Below, in pieces: positions 14,098 through 21,552 of a stretch of 22,322 bases of DNA (position 1 is its first letter; each line of letters opens with the position of its first letter). The stretch covers positions 1 through 22,322 of the forward strand of contig JBELMB010000077.1 in assembly GCA_042088665.1 (NCBI GenBank), given 5' to 3'. The position numbers and the translations under genes were made by a program. Under the pieces are notes generated by a model. It worked only from the letters and a program-made list of their open reading frames with translations, searched no databases and had not been told where the DNA came from. Source of the DNA: JBELMB01 sp042088665 (GTDB taxonomy: Bacteria > Pseudomonadota > Alphaproteobacteria > Rhodobacterales > Rhodobacteraceae).

Positions 14098-14894
14098 CAC
14101 ACTCTCCCCATTGCAAAGCCGCGGGCGATGTAGTTGCGCACGAACCAGATCACGATCGCGCCCGGGATGATCGTCAGGGTGCCTGCCGCGGCCAGCAGGC
14201 CAAGCTCATAGCCCGCGGAGGAGGCGGTGCGGGTCATCACGGCGGCAATTGGCTTTGCCTCCACGGCTGTGAGGGTCTTGGCCAGCAGCATCTCCACCCA
14301 GGAGAACATGAAGCAGAAGAAGGCCGCCACGCCAACGCCTGCCTTGATGTTCGGCAGAAAGATTTTCATGAAGAAGTGGGGAAAGGAATAGCCGTCCACA
14401 TAGGCGGTTTCATCCAGTTCCTTCGGGATCCCGCGCATGAAACCTTCGAGGATCCAGACCGCCAGCGGCACGTTGAACAGCGTATGCGCGAGGGCCACCG
14501 CCACATGCGTGTCAAAGATCCCGATGGAAGAGTAGAGCTGAAAGAACGGCAGGGCAAAGACGGCTGCGGGCGCCATGCGGTTGGTGAGCAGCCAGAAGAA
14601 CAGCTGCTTGTCCCCCAGAAAGCGGTAGCGCGAAAAGGCATAGGCCGCAGGCAAGGCCACCGCCACCGAGAGCAGCATGTTGATCGACACGTAGAGGATC
14701 GAATTGATGTAGCCCCAGTACCACGTCGGATCGGTGAAGATCGCGATATAGCTGTCCAGCGTGAAGGTCTGCGGGAACAGCGAGAAGCCCGCGAGGATTT
14801 CATTGGTGGTCTTGAAGCTCATCGTGACGAGCCAGTAGATCGGCAACATCAGGAAGATGATATAGATGATCGGAACGAGGGCGCGGGGTTTCAT
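14097..14894 (-). CDS. glpQ: ABC transporter permease, glycerol-type (GlpQ-like)
   Basis: This 265-residue inner-membrane permease of the MalG/carbohydrate type has about six helices. Its cytoplasmic EAA loop is visible at about 157-181 (DETAYVDGYSFPHFFMKIFLP), where it would contact an ATPase. It starts inside the stop of the upstream permease (ATGA), so the two are translated in tandem and should form a heterodimeric channel. In the rhizobial glycerol importer GlpQ and GlpP have this arrangement. The length is normal. The substrate here may be glycerol or a close analogue. Confidence 0.87.
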   Translation of the reverse strand: MKPRALVPIIYIIFLMLPIYWLVTMSFKTTNEILAGFSLFPQTFTLDSYIAIFTDPTWYWGYINSILYVSINMLLSVAVALPAAYAFSRYRFLGDKQLFFWLLTNRMAPAAVFALPFFQLYSSIGIFDTHVAVALAHTLFNVPLAVWILEGFMRGIPKELDETAYVDGYSFPHFFMKIFLPNIKAGVGVAAFFCFMFSWVEMLLAKTLTAVEAKPIAAVMTRTASSAGYELGLLAAAGTLTIIPGAIVIWFVRNYIARGFAMGRV

Positions 14895-15754
14895 GACGGG
14901 TCATCCTTGGTCATGACGGTGTAGAAGATCCAGCTGACCAGCAGCGTGATGGCGAAGTAGATCAGGCTCATGGCCGCTGCCGGGCCAAGGTCGAACTGGC
15001 CGAGGGCAATCTTGACGAGGTCGATGGACAAGAGCGTGGTCGAGTTGCCCGGACCTCCTCCTGTCAGCACGAAGGGTTCGGTGTAGATGTTGAAGCTGTC
15101 CATGAACCGCAACAGGATCGCGATTGTCAGGACGGTCTTCATCTTGGGCAGTTGGATGTAGCGGAAGACGGCCCAGCCAGAGGCCCCGTCGATGCGCGCC
15201 GCCTGGTAATAGGCGTCGGGAATGGACACCAGCCCGGCGTAGCACAAGAGCACCACCAGCGATGTCCAGTGCCAGACATCCATGACGATGACCGTAATCC
15301 AGGCCGCCAGCGGGTTCTGGGTCATGTCATAGTTGACGCCCAGAACATCGTTCATGAAATAGCCCAGCATGCCGATCTTGGGCAGGGCAAAGATATTCCA
15401 CATCGACCCGACGACGTTCCACGGGATCAGCATCGGCAGCGCCATCAGCACGAGGCAAACCGGCACCCAGAAGCCCTTTCGCGGCATGCAAAGGGCGACT
15501 GCGATGCCCAGCGGCACTTCGATCGCGAGAATGATCCCGGTAAACAGGAACTGCCGCCCCAGCGCCGCCTGAAAGCGGTCAGACCGGAGGATCTGCTGGA
15601 ACCAGTCGAGGCCCTGCCAGAAAAAGACGTTGTTCCCGAAGGTCTCCTGCACCGAGTAGTTGACCACGGTCATCATCGGCACGAGTGCGTTGAAGGCCAC
15701 GAGAATGACCACGGGGATAACGAAGAACCAGCCTTTCTGGTTGGTGGTTTTCAT
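14891..15754 (-). CDS. glpP: ABC transporter permease, glycerol-type (GlpP-like)
   Basis: This 287-residue permease of the MalF/UgpA type opens with a helix containing WFFVIPVVILVAFNALVP at about 9-26. It has six or so membrane segments and an EAA loop at about 183-203 (QAARIDGASGWAVFRYIQLP). The ATG has GAGGG about 8 nt upstream. The start also overlaps, as ATGA, the end of a small open frame that fills the gap from the second ATPase. It ends by overlapping glpQ. The whole sequence resembles GlpP of rhizobial and roseobacter glycerol importers more than sugar permeases. Confidence 0.87.
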   Translation of the reverse strand: MKTTNQKGWFFVIPVVILVAFNALVPMMTVVNYSVQETFGNNVFFWQGLDWFQQILRSDRFQAALGRQFLFTGIILAIEVPLGIAVALCMPRKGFWVPVCLVLMALPMLIPWNVVGSMWNIFALPKIGMLGYFMNDVLGVNYDMTQNPLAAWITVIVMDVWHWTSLVVLLCYAGLVSIPDAYYQAARIDGASGWAVFRYIQLPKMKTVLTIAILLRFMDSFNIYTEPFVLTGGGPGNSTTLLSIDLVKIALGQFDLGPAAAMSLIYFAITLLVSWIFYTVMTKDDPS

Positions 15755-16029
15755 GGGGCTGACCCTCTCGTTTCGACGCGGCTTGTCTGCGATCTGGGGG
15801 TGGGCATGGCCGCTTCGGTGGCGGGCCCGCGTATTGATCCGGGCGTGGGCGCCCGGCGTGGTGACGACGGCCCCGTCGGTGTGAAAGGCCCTGCCATTGC
15901 CTTGGGCACTGCGGCGGTGCGGCGGCTGGTGAAACCTGTCGCCAAGGCAGGCCGCGCTGCAGGGACACTGGCCCGACTGGTGGCGTGACCGGAGGCCTTT
16001 TGCTGCAAGCAGGCGAAATCAGCGATCAT
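15751..16029 (-). CDS. Small open frame between ATPase and permease, 92 residues, doubtful
   Basis: This frame starts in the stop of the upstream ATPase (ATGA) and ends in the start of the permease (ATGA), so it tiles the 271-bp gap exactly. The product is rich in Pro, Ala, Ser, Thr and Arg, has no membrane segment or recognisable domain, and uses some codons rare in the neighbours (AGA, ATA). In rhizobial transporters of this type I do not recall a gene at this place. The double 4-bp overlap argues for translation, while composition argues for chance in GC-rich DNA. Its translation might simply carry ribosomes across the gap. Confidence 0.3.
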   Translation of the reverse strand: MIADFACLQQKASGHATSRASVPAARPALATGFTSRRTAAVPKAMAGPFTPTGPSSPRRAPTPGSIRGPATEAAMPTPRSQTSRVETRGSAP

Positions 16030-17195
16030 TCGGCCGCCCCCGCGGACCCGTCATCGCGCGCCTCCGTCGCATGTGCGTGACGCGCCTCCGTCGCGTGAGT
16101 ATGACGCGCCTCCGTCGCGTGTGTGTGACGCGCCTCCGTCGCGATCCACCCATCCCGGTAGACCCGCGTTTTGGCCGGTGAAAACGACAGGCCCACGGTC
16201 TCGCCCTGATTGGGCGCGGTGCCTTCGGTGATGGCTTTCAGGCGGCTGCCGCCCACCTGAGCCTCGACCACGAAGTGTCGGCCCACGTCGGAGACCTTGA
16301 TCACCTGGGCAGGCAAACCCCCGGCATCGAGGTGCACGTATTCGGGGCGAACGCCAAGGCGCACATCGCCCCCGTCGCCTGTCACCGCGCCTTCGAGCGC
16401 GACGGAATGTCCCTCGAACAGGGCGTGATCTCCGCGGGCCTCGCAGGGCAGCACATTCATGCCCGGCGAGCCGATGAAATGCCCCACAAAGGTGTGTTGC
16501 GGGCGTTCAAACAACTCAACCGGCGTGCCAATCTGAACCACTTCGCCGTCCTGCATGACCACCACTTCGTCGGCAAAGGTCAGCGCCTCGGTCTGGTCGT
16601 GCGTCACGTAGATCATGGTCAGCTTGATACGCTGGTGCAGCTCCTTGAGCTTGGACCGGAGTTTCCACTTCAGGTGCGGGTCGATCACCGTCAGGGGCTC
16701 GTCGAACATGATCACGTTCACGTCGTCACGCACCAGCCCCCGCCCCATCGAGATCTTCTGCTTGTTGTCCGGGCTCAGGTTCGAGGCCCGCACGTCCAGC
16801 ATGTCTTCGACTTCGAGCATCCCGGCAATCTCGGCCACGCGGGCGGCAATCCGGTCCGGGGCCACGCCGCGGTTCTTCAGCGGAAAGGACAGGTTCTCGC
16901 GCACGGTCATCGTGTCGTAGACCACCGGGAACTGGAACACCTGCGCAATATGGCGGGCGTCCGGCGTCATGCGGGTCACATCCTTGTCGTCGAACAGGAT
17001 CTGCCCGTCAGAGGGGGTCAGCAACCCGGAGATGATGTTCAGCAAGGTGGACTTGCCGCAGCCCGAGGGGCCAAGCAGCGCATAAGCCCCACCATCGCGC
17101 CAAGTCACGTCCAGCCCCTTGAGTGCGTAATCCTCGGCGCTTTGGGGGTTGGGCATGTAGCTGTGGCGCAGGTCCTTTAGCGTGATCCGGGCCAT
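16026..17195 (-). CDS. glpT: ABC transporter ATPase, glycerol-type (GlpT-like), degenerate signature motif
   Basis: This 389-residue ATPase of the MalK/UgpC type has Walker A GPSGCGKST at 42-50, Q-loop Q88, Walker B VIMFDEP at 161-167 with catalytic E166, and H-loop His199 (YVTHDQ). The C-terminal half is a TOBE/OB regulatory domain. The ABC signature is altered: NLSPDNKQK at 139-147 instead of LSGGQQQR. The last 38 residues are a His-rich tandem repeat not expected in the family. It starts 1 nt after the stop of the other ATPase gene. In the importer it should pair with that second, different ATPase rather than form a homodimer. Substrate by homology is glycerol; context suggests possibly DHPS. 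Confidence 0.9.
   Translation of the reverse strand: MARITLKDLRHSYMPNPQSAEDYALKGLDVTWRDGGAYALLGPSGCGKSTLLNIISGLLTPSDGQILFDDKDVTRMTPDARHIAQVFQFPVVYDTMTVRENLSFPLKNRGVAPDRIAARVAEIAGMLEVEDMLDVRASNLSPDNKQKISMGRGLVRDDVNVIMFDEPLTVIDPHLKWKLRSKLKELHQRIKLTMIYVTHDQTEALTFADEVVVMQDGEVVQIGTPVELFERPQHTFVGHFIGSPGMNVLPCEARGDHALFEGHSVALEGAVTGDGGDVRLGVRPEYVHLDAGGLPAQVIKVSDVGRHFVVEAQVGGSRLKAITEGTAPNQGETVGLSFSPAKTRVYRDGWIATEARHTHATEARHTHATEARHAHATEARDDGSAGAAE
16057..16143 (-). repeat. 24-bp tandem repeat at the 3' end of the glpT-like gene
   Basis: Three full 24-bp units and a partial fourth share CGCGCCTCCGTCGC and differ only in the last bases (units at 16057, 16081, 16105 and 16129). They encode TEARHTHA, TEARHTHA and TEARHAHA followed by TEAR on the minus strand. 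The unit length keeps frame on expansion or contraction. Confidence 0.9.
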
Positions 17196-17196
17196 C

Positions 17197-18258
17197 TCAT
17201 GCCACCCTTTGTCCGTCCGCGCCGAAATACAGGCAATGGACGGGGTTCATGTAAAACACGTGGTCTTCTCCGACGCTGTAGGCATGCACACCGGGGGCCA
17301 GAGAGACCCAGGCCACCTTGCCCAATTGAAAATGCGCGCTTGATTCAGACCCCGAGAGCTCTGTCACCAGCACCTGTCCGTTCAGCGCCACGTCGCCGTC
17401 ATGGCGGCGCGTTGGCGCGACGTGGTAGGGATGCAGGGCCACCGTGTAGCGACCATCGGGCAGGGCCTGCGCCGGGCCTGCGGCGGTCCAGCTGACACCG
17501 GCATCCAGCGTGATGGCGCTGCCCGTCTTGGTCACTTCGGCGGCATTGATCGGCGGGTCGGAAAAGACCCGCGCCGCCGCCAGACTGGTCGGAGAGCGAT
17601 ATATCTCTGCCGTTGGGCCAAATTGCGTGACGCGGCCATCTTCCATCAAGGCTGTTTCGCCACCCAGCAAGAGCGCCTCTTCGGGCTCGGACGTGGCATA
17701 GACCACCACGGCGCCGCGTCCGGCAAAGAGGTCCGGCAGCTGTTCGCGCAGCTCTTCGCGCAGCTTGTAGTCGAGGTTGGCCAGCGGTTCGTCCAGAAAG
17801 ACCGCGCGGCTTTCCTTTGCGATGGCGCGGGCGAGAGCGCAGCGTTGTTGCTGACCACCCGACAATTCCGACGGCTTGCGGTTCAGCATCGGGCGCAGTT
17901 GCAGGATGTCCGCGGTCTCTTCGACGCGGCCCTGGATCTCGCTCTCGGCCATGCCGGCGACCCGCAGGGGGGATGCGATGTTCTCAAAGACGCTCATGTG
18001 CGGGTAGTTCACGAAAAACTGGTGCACAAGGCTGATGTTGCGCCCCTGTGTTCGGACCCGTGTCATATCCTGACCGTCCATCTCGACCCGGCCAGAGGCG
18101 ATGGGATCCAATCCGGCCATCAGCTTTATCAGCGAGGTCTTGCCCGATCCGGTGGCGCCGAGAAGCACGTTGAAATGCCCTGGCTTCAACACCATGGATG
18201 TGGGTTTGATATGCGTGATTGTGCCGACGCGTTTGGTGACGTCGTGAAGCTCGATCAT
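17197..18258 (-). CDS. glpS: ABC transporter ATPase, glycerol-type (GlpS-like), H-loop His missing
   Basis: This 353-residue ATPase has Walker A GATGSGKT at 34-41, Q-loop Q80, a canonical signature ELSGGQQQR at 131-139, and Walker B AVFLDEP at 152-158 with E157. A C-terminal regulatory domain follows. At the H-loop position the sequence is YATSEPEEAL (187-196), with Ser190 where His is expected. I set the start at 18258 (MIELHDVTKRVG), where family homology begins; the frame extends upstream by 29 codons of unrelated sequence. It lies between the binding-protein gene and the second ATPase, 1 nt apart from the latter. The two ATPases are different proteins with complementary changes, so the importer has a heterodimeric motor. 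Confidence 0.88.
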   Translation of the reverse strand: MIELHDVTKRVGTITHIKPTSMVLKPGHFNVLLGATGSGKTSLIKLMAGLDPIASGRVEMDGQDMTRVRTQGRNISLVHQFFVNYPHMSVFENIASPLRVAGMAESEIQGRVEETADILQLRPMLNRKPSELSGGQQQRCALARAIAKESRAVFLDEPLANLDYKLREELREQLPDLFAGRGAVVVYATSEPEEALLLGGETALMEDGRVTQFGPTAEIYRSPTSLAAARVFSDPPINAAEVTKTGSAITLDAGVSWTAAGPAQALPDGRYTVALHPYHVAPTRRHDGDVALNGQVLVTELSGSESSAHFQLGKVAWVSLAPGVHAYSVGEDHVFYMNPVHCLYFGADGQRVA

Positions 18259-18322
18259 TGGAGACTCTCGGGGGAAACAGGGGGGTGTAGGGCGGGTGTG
18301 TCCCCGCCCTACGTCAGAGTGG

Positions 18323-20062
18323 TTACTGCTGCTGCCAGCGGGCAACCAGTTCGTCGTAGTTCACGGTCTTGCCCTGGGGCTTCTCGTTGTCGAGCTTGGC
18401 CTTGGGCGAGCCGGGCTGGGACAGCCAGTACTCTGCGTCGCGCTCCTCGTTGAGGCGCGGGCCGCAACCGCCGTAGACACCAGCCGCTTCATCGACCTGC
18501 TGCATGCGTGCCATGGTGATGTCCATTTCCCCGGCGAGGCGATCCATCGCTTCTTGCGGGGTAAAGGCGCCGGAGTTCACGTCACCGATCTGCTGCCACC
18601 AGATTTGCGCCAGCTTGGGATAGTCGGGCACGTTGATGCCGGTCGGGCTCCATGCCACGCGGTCGGGGGAGCGGTAGAACTCCACAAGGCCACCCAGCTT
18701 GGGCGCACGCTCGGAGAACGACTCGTGGTTCACGGAGCTGTCGCGGATGAAGGTCAGACCCACGTGGGACTTCTTCACATCCACGGTCTTGGACGTCACG
18801 AACTGCGCATAGAGCCATGCGGCCTGTGCGCGCTCCGATGGTGTGGACTTGAGGAAGGTCCAGGACCCCACGTCCTGATAGCCGACCTTCTGGCCTTCTT
18901 CCCAGTAGGGACCATGCGGCGAGGGGGCCATGCGCCACAGCGGTGTGCCTTCGGCATCCACGGTGTTGTTGCCCTCGGACTGCGGCTTCACCATGTCGGC
19001 GGTGAAGGCGGTGTACCAGAAGATCTGCTGGGCCACGTTGCCCTGGCTGAGAGCCGGCAGCGACTGGTAGAAGTCATAGGACGCCGAGCCGGGAGGCGCA
19101 TAGTTCCGGAGCCACTCGTCCCACTTGCGGATCGCGTAGACCGCTGCCGGGCCGTTTGCAGCACCGCCACGGGTCACGCTGGCGCCCACGGGGTTACAGG
19201 TGCCCGCTTCCATGCGGATGCCCCATTCGTCTACCGGCACGCCGTTCGGCTCACCAACAGATCCGGCGCCTGCCATCGAAAGCCAGGCGTCGGTCATGCG
19301 CCAGCCCAGATCGGGTGCGCGCTTGCCATAGTCCATGTGGCCGTAGATCGCCGTACCGTCGACTTCTTTCACGTCATTGGTGAAGAAATCGGCGATGTCC
19401 TCATAGGCCGACCAGTTGACCGGAACGCCCAGATCATAGCCGTATTTTTCCTTGAACGCGGCCTTGTTGGCCTCGTCGTCAAACCAGTCCTTGCGGAACC
19501 AGTAGAGGTTCGCAAACTGCTGGTCGGGCAGCTGGTACAGTTTGCCATCCGGACCGGTGGTGAACTGGATGCCCATGAAATCGTCAAGGTCCAGCGTCGG
19601 CGAGGTTGTCGCCGCCCAGTCGCCGCCCATCATGTCGGTCAGCGGGTAGGCCAGCTGAAGACGCGAGTGCGTGCCGATCAGGTCGGAGTCGTTGACATAG
19701 CCGTCATAGAGGTTGCGGCCGGTCTGCATCTGGGTCTGCACGGCCTGGACGACTTCGCCCTCGCCGAGGATCTGGTGATTGACCTTGATGCCGGTGATTT
19801 CTTCAAAAGCCTTGGTCAGGACCTGGCTTTCGTAGGAGTGCGTCGGGATGCCCTCGGAGAGGACGTTGATTTCCATGCCCTCGAACGGGGCGGCGGCGTC
19901 GATGAACCATTGCATCTCGGCCATTTGTGCATCTTTGGTCAGCGTCGACGGCTGGAATTCCTCGTCGATCCAACGTTGTGCCGCGGCGGTGTCCGCCAAA
20001 GCCGATTGCGCGCCCAGCAACAGGGCGCAAGCAGCCGTCGCGGTAAGCAGGGTGCTCCGCAT
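18323..20062 (-). CDS. glpV: ABC transporter periplasmic binding protein, glycerol-type (GlpV-like)
   Basis: This 579-residue solute-binding protein is much longer than ordinary sugar-binding proteins but normal for the GlpV group. It has a Sec signal peptide (hydrophobic residues about 5-20, likely cut after ALA at 23). The mature part has extracellular-solute-binding family features, Trp-rich segments, and two cysteines (in TCNPVG and GGCGPR) that might form a disulfide. The start is supported by a strong site, GGGAGGAG. It is the first gene of the transporter run; the ATPase gene begins 64 bp downstream. A promoter-like TTGACA and an inverted repeat lie just upstream. By homology it binds glycerol. 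Neither glpK nor glpD accompanies it in this window, and the DHPS cluster lies nearby, so DHPS is a reasonable alternative ligand. Confidence 0.88.
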   Translation of the reverse strand: MRSTLLTATAACALLLGAQSALADTAAAQRWIDEEFQPSTLTKDAQMAEMQWFIDAAAPFEGMEINVLSEGIPTHSYESQVLTKAFEEITGIKVNHQILGEGEVVQAVQTQMQTGRNLYDGYVNDSDLIGTHSRLQLAYPLTDMMGGDWAATTSPTLDLDDFMGIQFTTGPDGKLYQLPDQQFANLYWFRKDWFDDEANKAAFKEKYGYDLGVPVNWSAYEDIADFFTNDVKEVDGTAIYGHMDYGKRAPDLGWRMTDAWLSMAGAGSVGEPNGVPVDEWGIRMEAGTCNPVGASVTRGGAANGPAAVYAIRKWDEWLRNYAPPGSASYDFYQSLPALSQGNVAQQIFWYTAFTADMVKPQSEGNNTVDAEGTPLWRMAPSPHGPYWEEGQKVGYQDVGSWTFLKSTPSERAQAAWLYAQFVTSKTVDVKKSHVGLTFIRDSSVNHESFSERAPKLGGLVEFYRSPDRVAWSPTGINVPDYPKLAQIWWQQIGDVNSGAFTPQEAMDRLAGEMDITMARMQQVDEAAGVYGGCGPRLNEERDAEYWLSQPGSPKAKLDNEKPQGKTVNYDELVARWQQQ

Positions 20063-20090
20063 AGTCTCCTCCCTAGATTTTGTTGGTCAT

Positions 20091-20106
20091 TCCGGTCTTT
20101 ACCGGA
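20091..20106. promoter_or_regulatory. Inverted repeat upstream of glpV, possible operator
   Basis: TCCGGT-CTTT-ACCGGA has perfect 6-bp arms with a 4-nt spacer and ends 28 bp before the glpV start codon. It lies downstream of a TTGACA-like -35 (20143-20138, minus strand), so it could act as a repressor site or as a 5'-UTR hairpin. It does not match the LacI-type palindromes by hpsN. Confidence 0.5.
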
Positions 20107-20114
20107 TGCAGCCA

Positions 20115-20157
20115 GTGTTCACGATGCCGCTACAAATTGTCAAACTAATTTTTTAGT
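20115..20157 (-). promoter_or_regulatory. Candidate glpV promoter region
   Basis: A perfect TTGACA lies at 20143-20138 on the minus strand. The matching -10 about 16-17 bp further on (TGAACA or GAACAC) is weak, so an activator may be needed. Just upstream is ACTAA-TTTT-TTAGT (20144-20157), an inverted repeat in an AT-rich stretch that stands out from its GC-rich surroundings. Confidence 0.35.
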
Positions 20158-20605
20158 AGATGGGCGGCGCGGGGATTTTCCGGATCGAAATGAAGCGGAG
20201 AAGCGGTCTGATTACAAGGTGTTGTCGCAGGTGATCGAATTGTTGCAAAAGGCCTTTCCTCGGCGCAGATGCGGGTGTTTTTCGCCCCTCATCCGAGGCG
20301 CAGGATGCCCGGTCTTCAAGGTGCGTGACGAGGTGGTGAACCTCCACTGTACCTTCGAGCGCGTCGCGCGGATCCGGGGTCAGTACGACGCAAGGCGGGG
20401 ATCACCGCCCATCCCGTCAAGGTCGATCCGACGGATGGACGAGGTTCTACGAAGTGCGGCGTAGCCGCTAGCCGGATCGGGGCTTACGACGACGGATGCA
20501 CGGACAGCTTCGCCGGAGTGCCGCATGATTGTGCGGAAGCGGAGCAGTCAGAGCCGGTCTTCGGCGCGTTAGACCTAAGTCGCGAGGCGGTGAGCCTGCT
20601 GTCTG

Positions 20606-20623
20606 TTGCATCGACAGATGCAA
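20606..20623. repeat. Perfect 7-bp inverted repeat
   Basis: TTGCATC-GACA-GATGCAA forms a 7-bp stem with a 4-nt loop in the gene-free region. It has no T-run. Function unknown. Confidence 0.45.
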
Positions 20624-20832
20624 AGATCGTGGGTTCGTCAGAGCGGCCCTTCGATCGGACCCGGAATAGGTGAACGTATTCTTGGTCAATACCTTAAGCG
20701 TAAAAAGGTGGCACGAGTCGACGCCCGCCTCTCTCGCCCAAAAGGATGTGGACTCTGTCTGGCACCCAATCGGGGCAGGCAGGAGCCTGACGTTAACACC
20801 ACCGAGCGACATCTGTTTTCTGCATTGAAAAT

Positions 20833-20887
20833 GACCAAAAAACCGAAGAGTGCCCTAATTTTGGTCGGACAGCCCTGTCCGGACAGG
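20833..20887. repeat. Cluster of palindromes
   Basis: GACCAAAA (20833-20840) pairs with TTTTGGTC (20859-20866). Directly after comes GGACAG-CC-CTGTCC-GGACAG (20867-20886), whose last part belongs to the perfect palindrome CCTGTCCGGACAGG (20874-20887). Two alternative pairings of the same CTGTCC segment are possible. Confidence 0.5.
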
Positions 20888-21143
20888 CTGTTGCGGTGCA
20901 AGGATAGCGGCCAAGTCGATTTCCCAAAATGCTTTGCGGGTGAGCCGGCGCAGGGATGTCTGCGTGGGGCAGGGTGGGGGCCTTGCGGATGTTTGAACGT
21001 GAATTGCAGAAAGTGATGCGCAGGTCCTGCCAGATGTGGCCGCTCCGCGAACGGGCCTGCACCGTTTCGGATCCGTTCAGCCATAGGACCCAAGGAGAGG
21101 CCTTGCCGACTCCATGACTGCCCCGCTTGTGATCCCTGCCGCT

Positions 21144-21533
21144 TCAGACGATCTTTGCGGTGACCTCGATCTCCACCAGGAATTCCGGCTTGGTAAAGCC
21201 GCTGACGATCACCAGAGTCGATGCAGGCAGGTGTGGTACATCGGCCAGCCAGCGGTCCCGGGCCGCCATGTATCCCGCCATATGCGCCCGATCCGTGACA
21301 AAGGCATTGATCCGCAAGGTGCCTGCCTTCGACGTGCCCGCATCGGCGAGGATCCGGTCGATGTTTTCAAGGATCAGATCGGCCTGCGCCTCTGCACCCG
21401 CAGGGATCGACCCATCCGCGGCCAGACCCAACTGCCCGGACGTCAGAACCAGACCGCTGTCCGGGTCGGCTACACCGTGGGCGTAACGCGCAAAAGGCGC
21501 GGCCATTCCTTCGGGAACCAGACTCTTGATCAT
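21144..21533 (-). CDS. Rid-family (YjgF/YER057c/UK114) protein lacking the deaminase arginine
   Basis: This 129-residue protein has the Rid fold, with TSGQLGL at 31-37 and the C-terminal strand VEIEVTAKIV. RidA hydrolyses reactive 2-aminoacrylate and other imines using an Arg in the motif (A/P)xRS at about residue 105. Here the matching segment reads LPASTLVIV (102-110), with Ala104 in place of the Arg. That places it with Rid subgroups not expected to have enamine deaminase activity. The start is excellent (AGGAGG, about 6 nt before the ATG). It is divergent from a binding-protein gene with an 86-bp shared control region, so it may belong to the same nitrogen-compound pathway. Confidence 0.9.
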   Translation of the reverse strand: MIKSLVPEGMAAPFARYAHGVADPDSGLVLTSGQLGLAADGSIPAGAEAQADLILENIDRILADAGTSKAGTLRINAFVTDRAHMAGYMAARDRWLADVPHLPASTLVIVSGFTKPEFLVEIEVTAKIV

Positions 21534-21552
21534 TTCGACCTCCTCTGCGCTT

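Larger units (their letters stand above)
20063..21143. other. Long intergenic region without recognised gene
   Basis: About 1.1 kb separates the transporter operon from the Rid gene. No open frame on either strand gives a protein I recognise, and none has a convincing ribosome-binding site with coding-like composition. The part nearest glpV is AT-rich and promoter-like. Further on there are inverted repeats at 20456-20468, 20606-20623 and 20833-20866, and a nested palindrome at 20867-20887. The stretch could be the decayed remains of a gene or mobile element, or a cluster of regulatory sites, but I cannot show either. Confidence 0.5.

Noticed and set aside
15755..16025. Promoter or insertion element between the second ATPase and the first permease
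   Set aside because: I saw no terminal inverted repeats, no target duplication and no convincing promoter boxes. A low-complexity spacer or small frame is the simpler reading.
16057..16143. CRISPR-like repeat array
   Set aside because: The 24-bp units are directly adjacent with no spacers and are in frame within a coding sequence.
20153..20347. Short minus-strand frame upstream of glpV as a possible transposase tail
   Set aside because: No transposase motif, no terminal repeats and no ribosome-binding site, so there is not enough to call an IS remnant.
18296..20464. A 722-codon open frame on the + strand antisense to glpV
   Set aside because: The opposite strand encodes a full binding protein with signal peptide and strong ribosome-binding site. 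The antisense product has no recognisable feature.
20686..21093. A 135-codon minus-strand frame downstream of the Rid gene
   Set aside because: Pro/Arg/His-rich composition, no recognisable domain, and no supporting ribosome-binding site.
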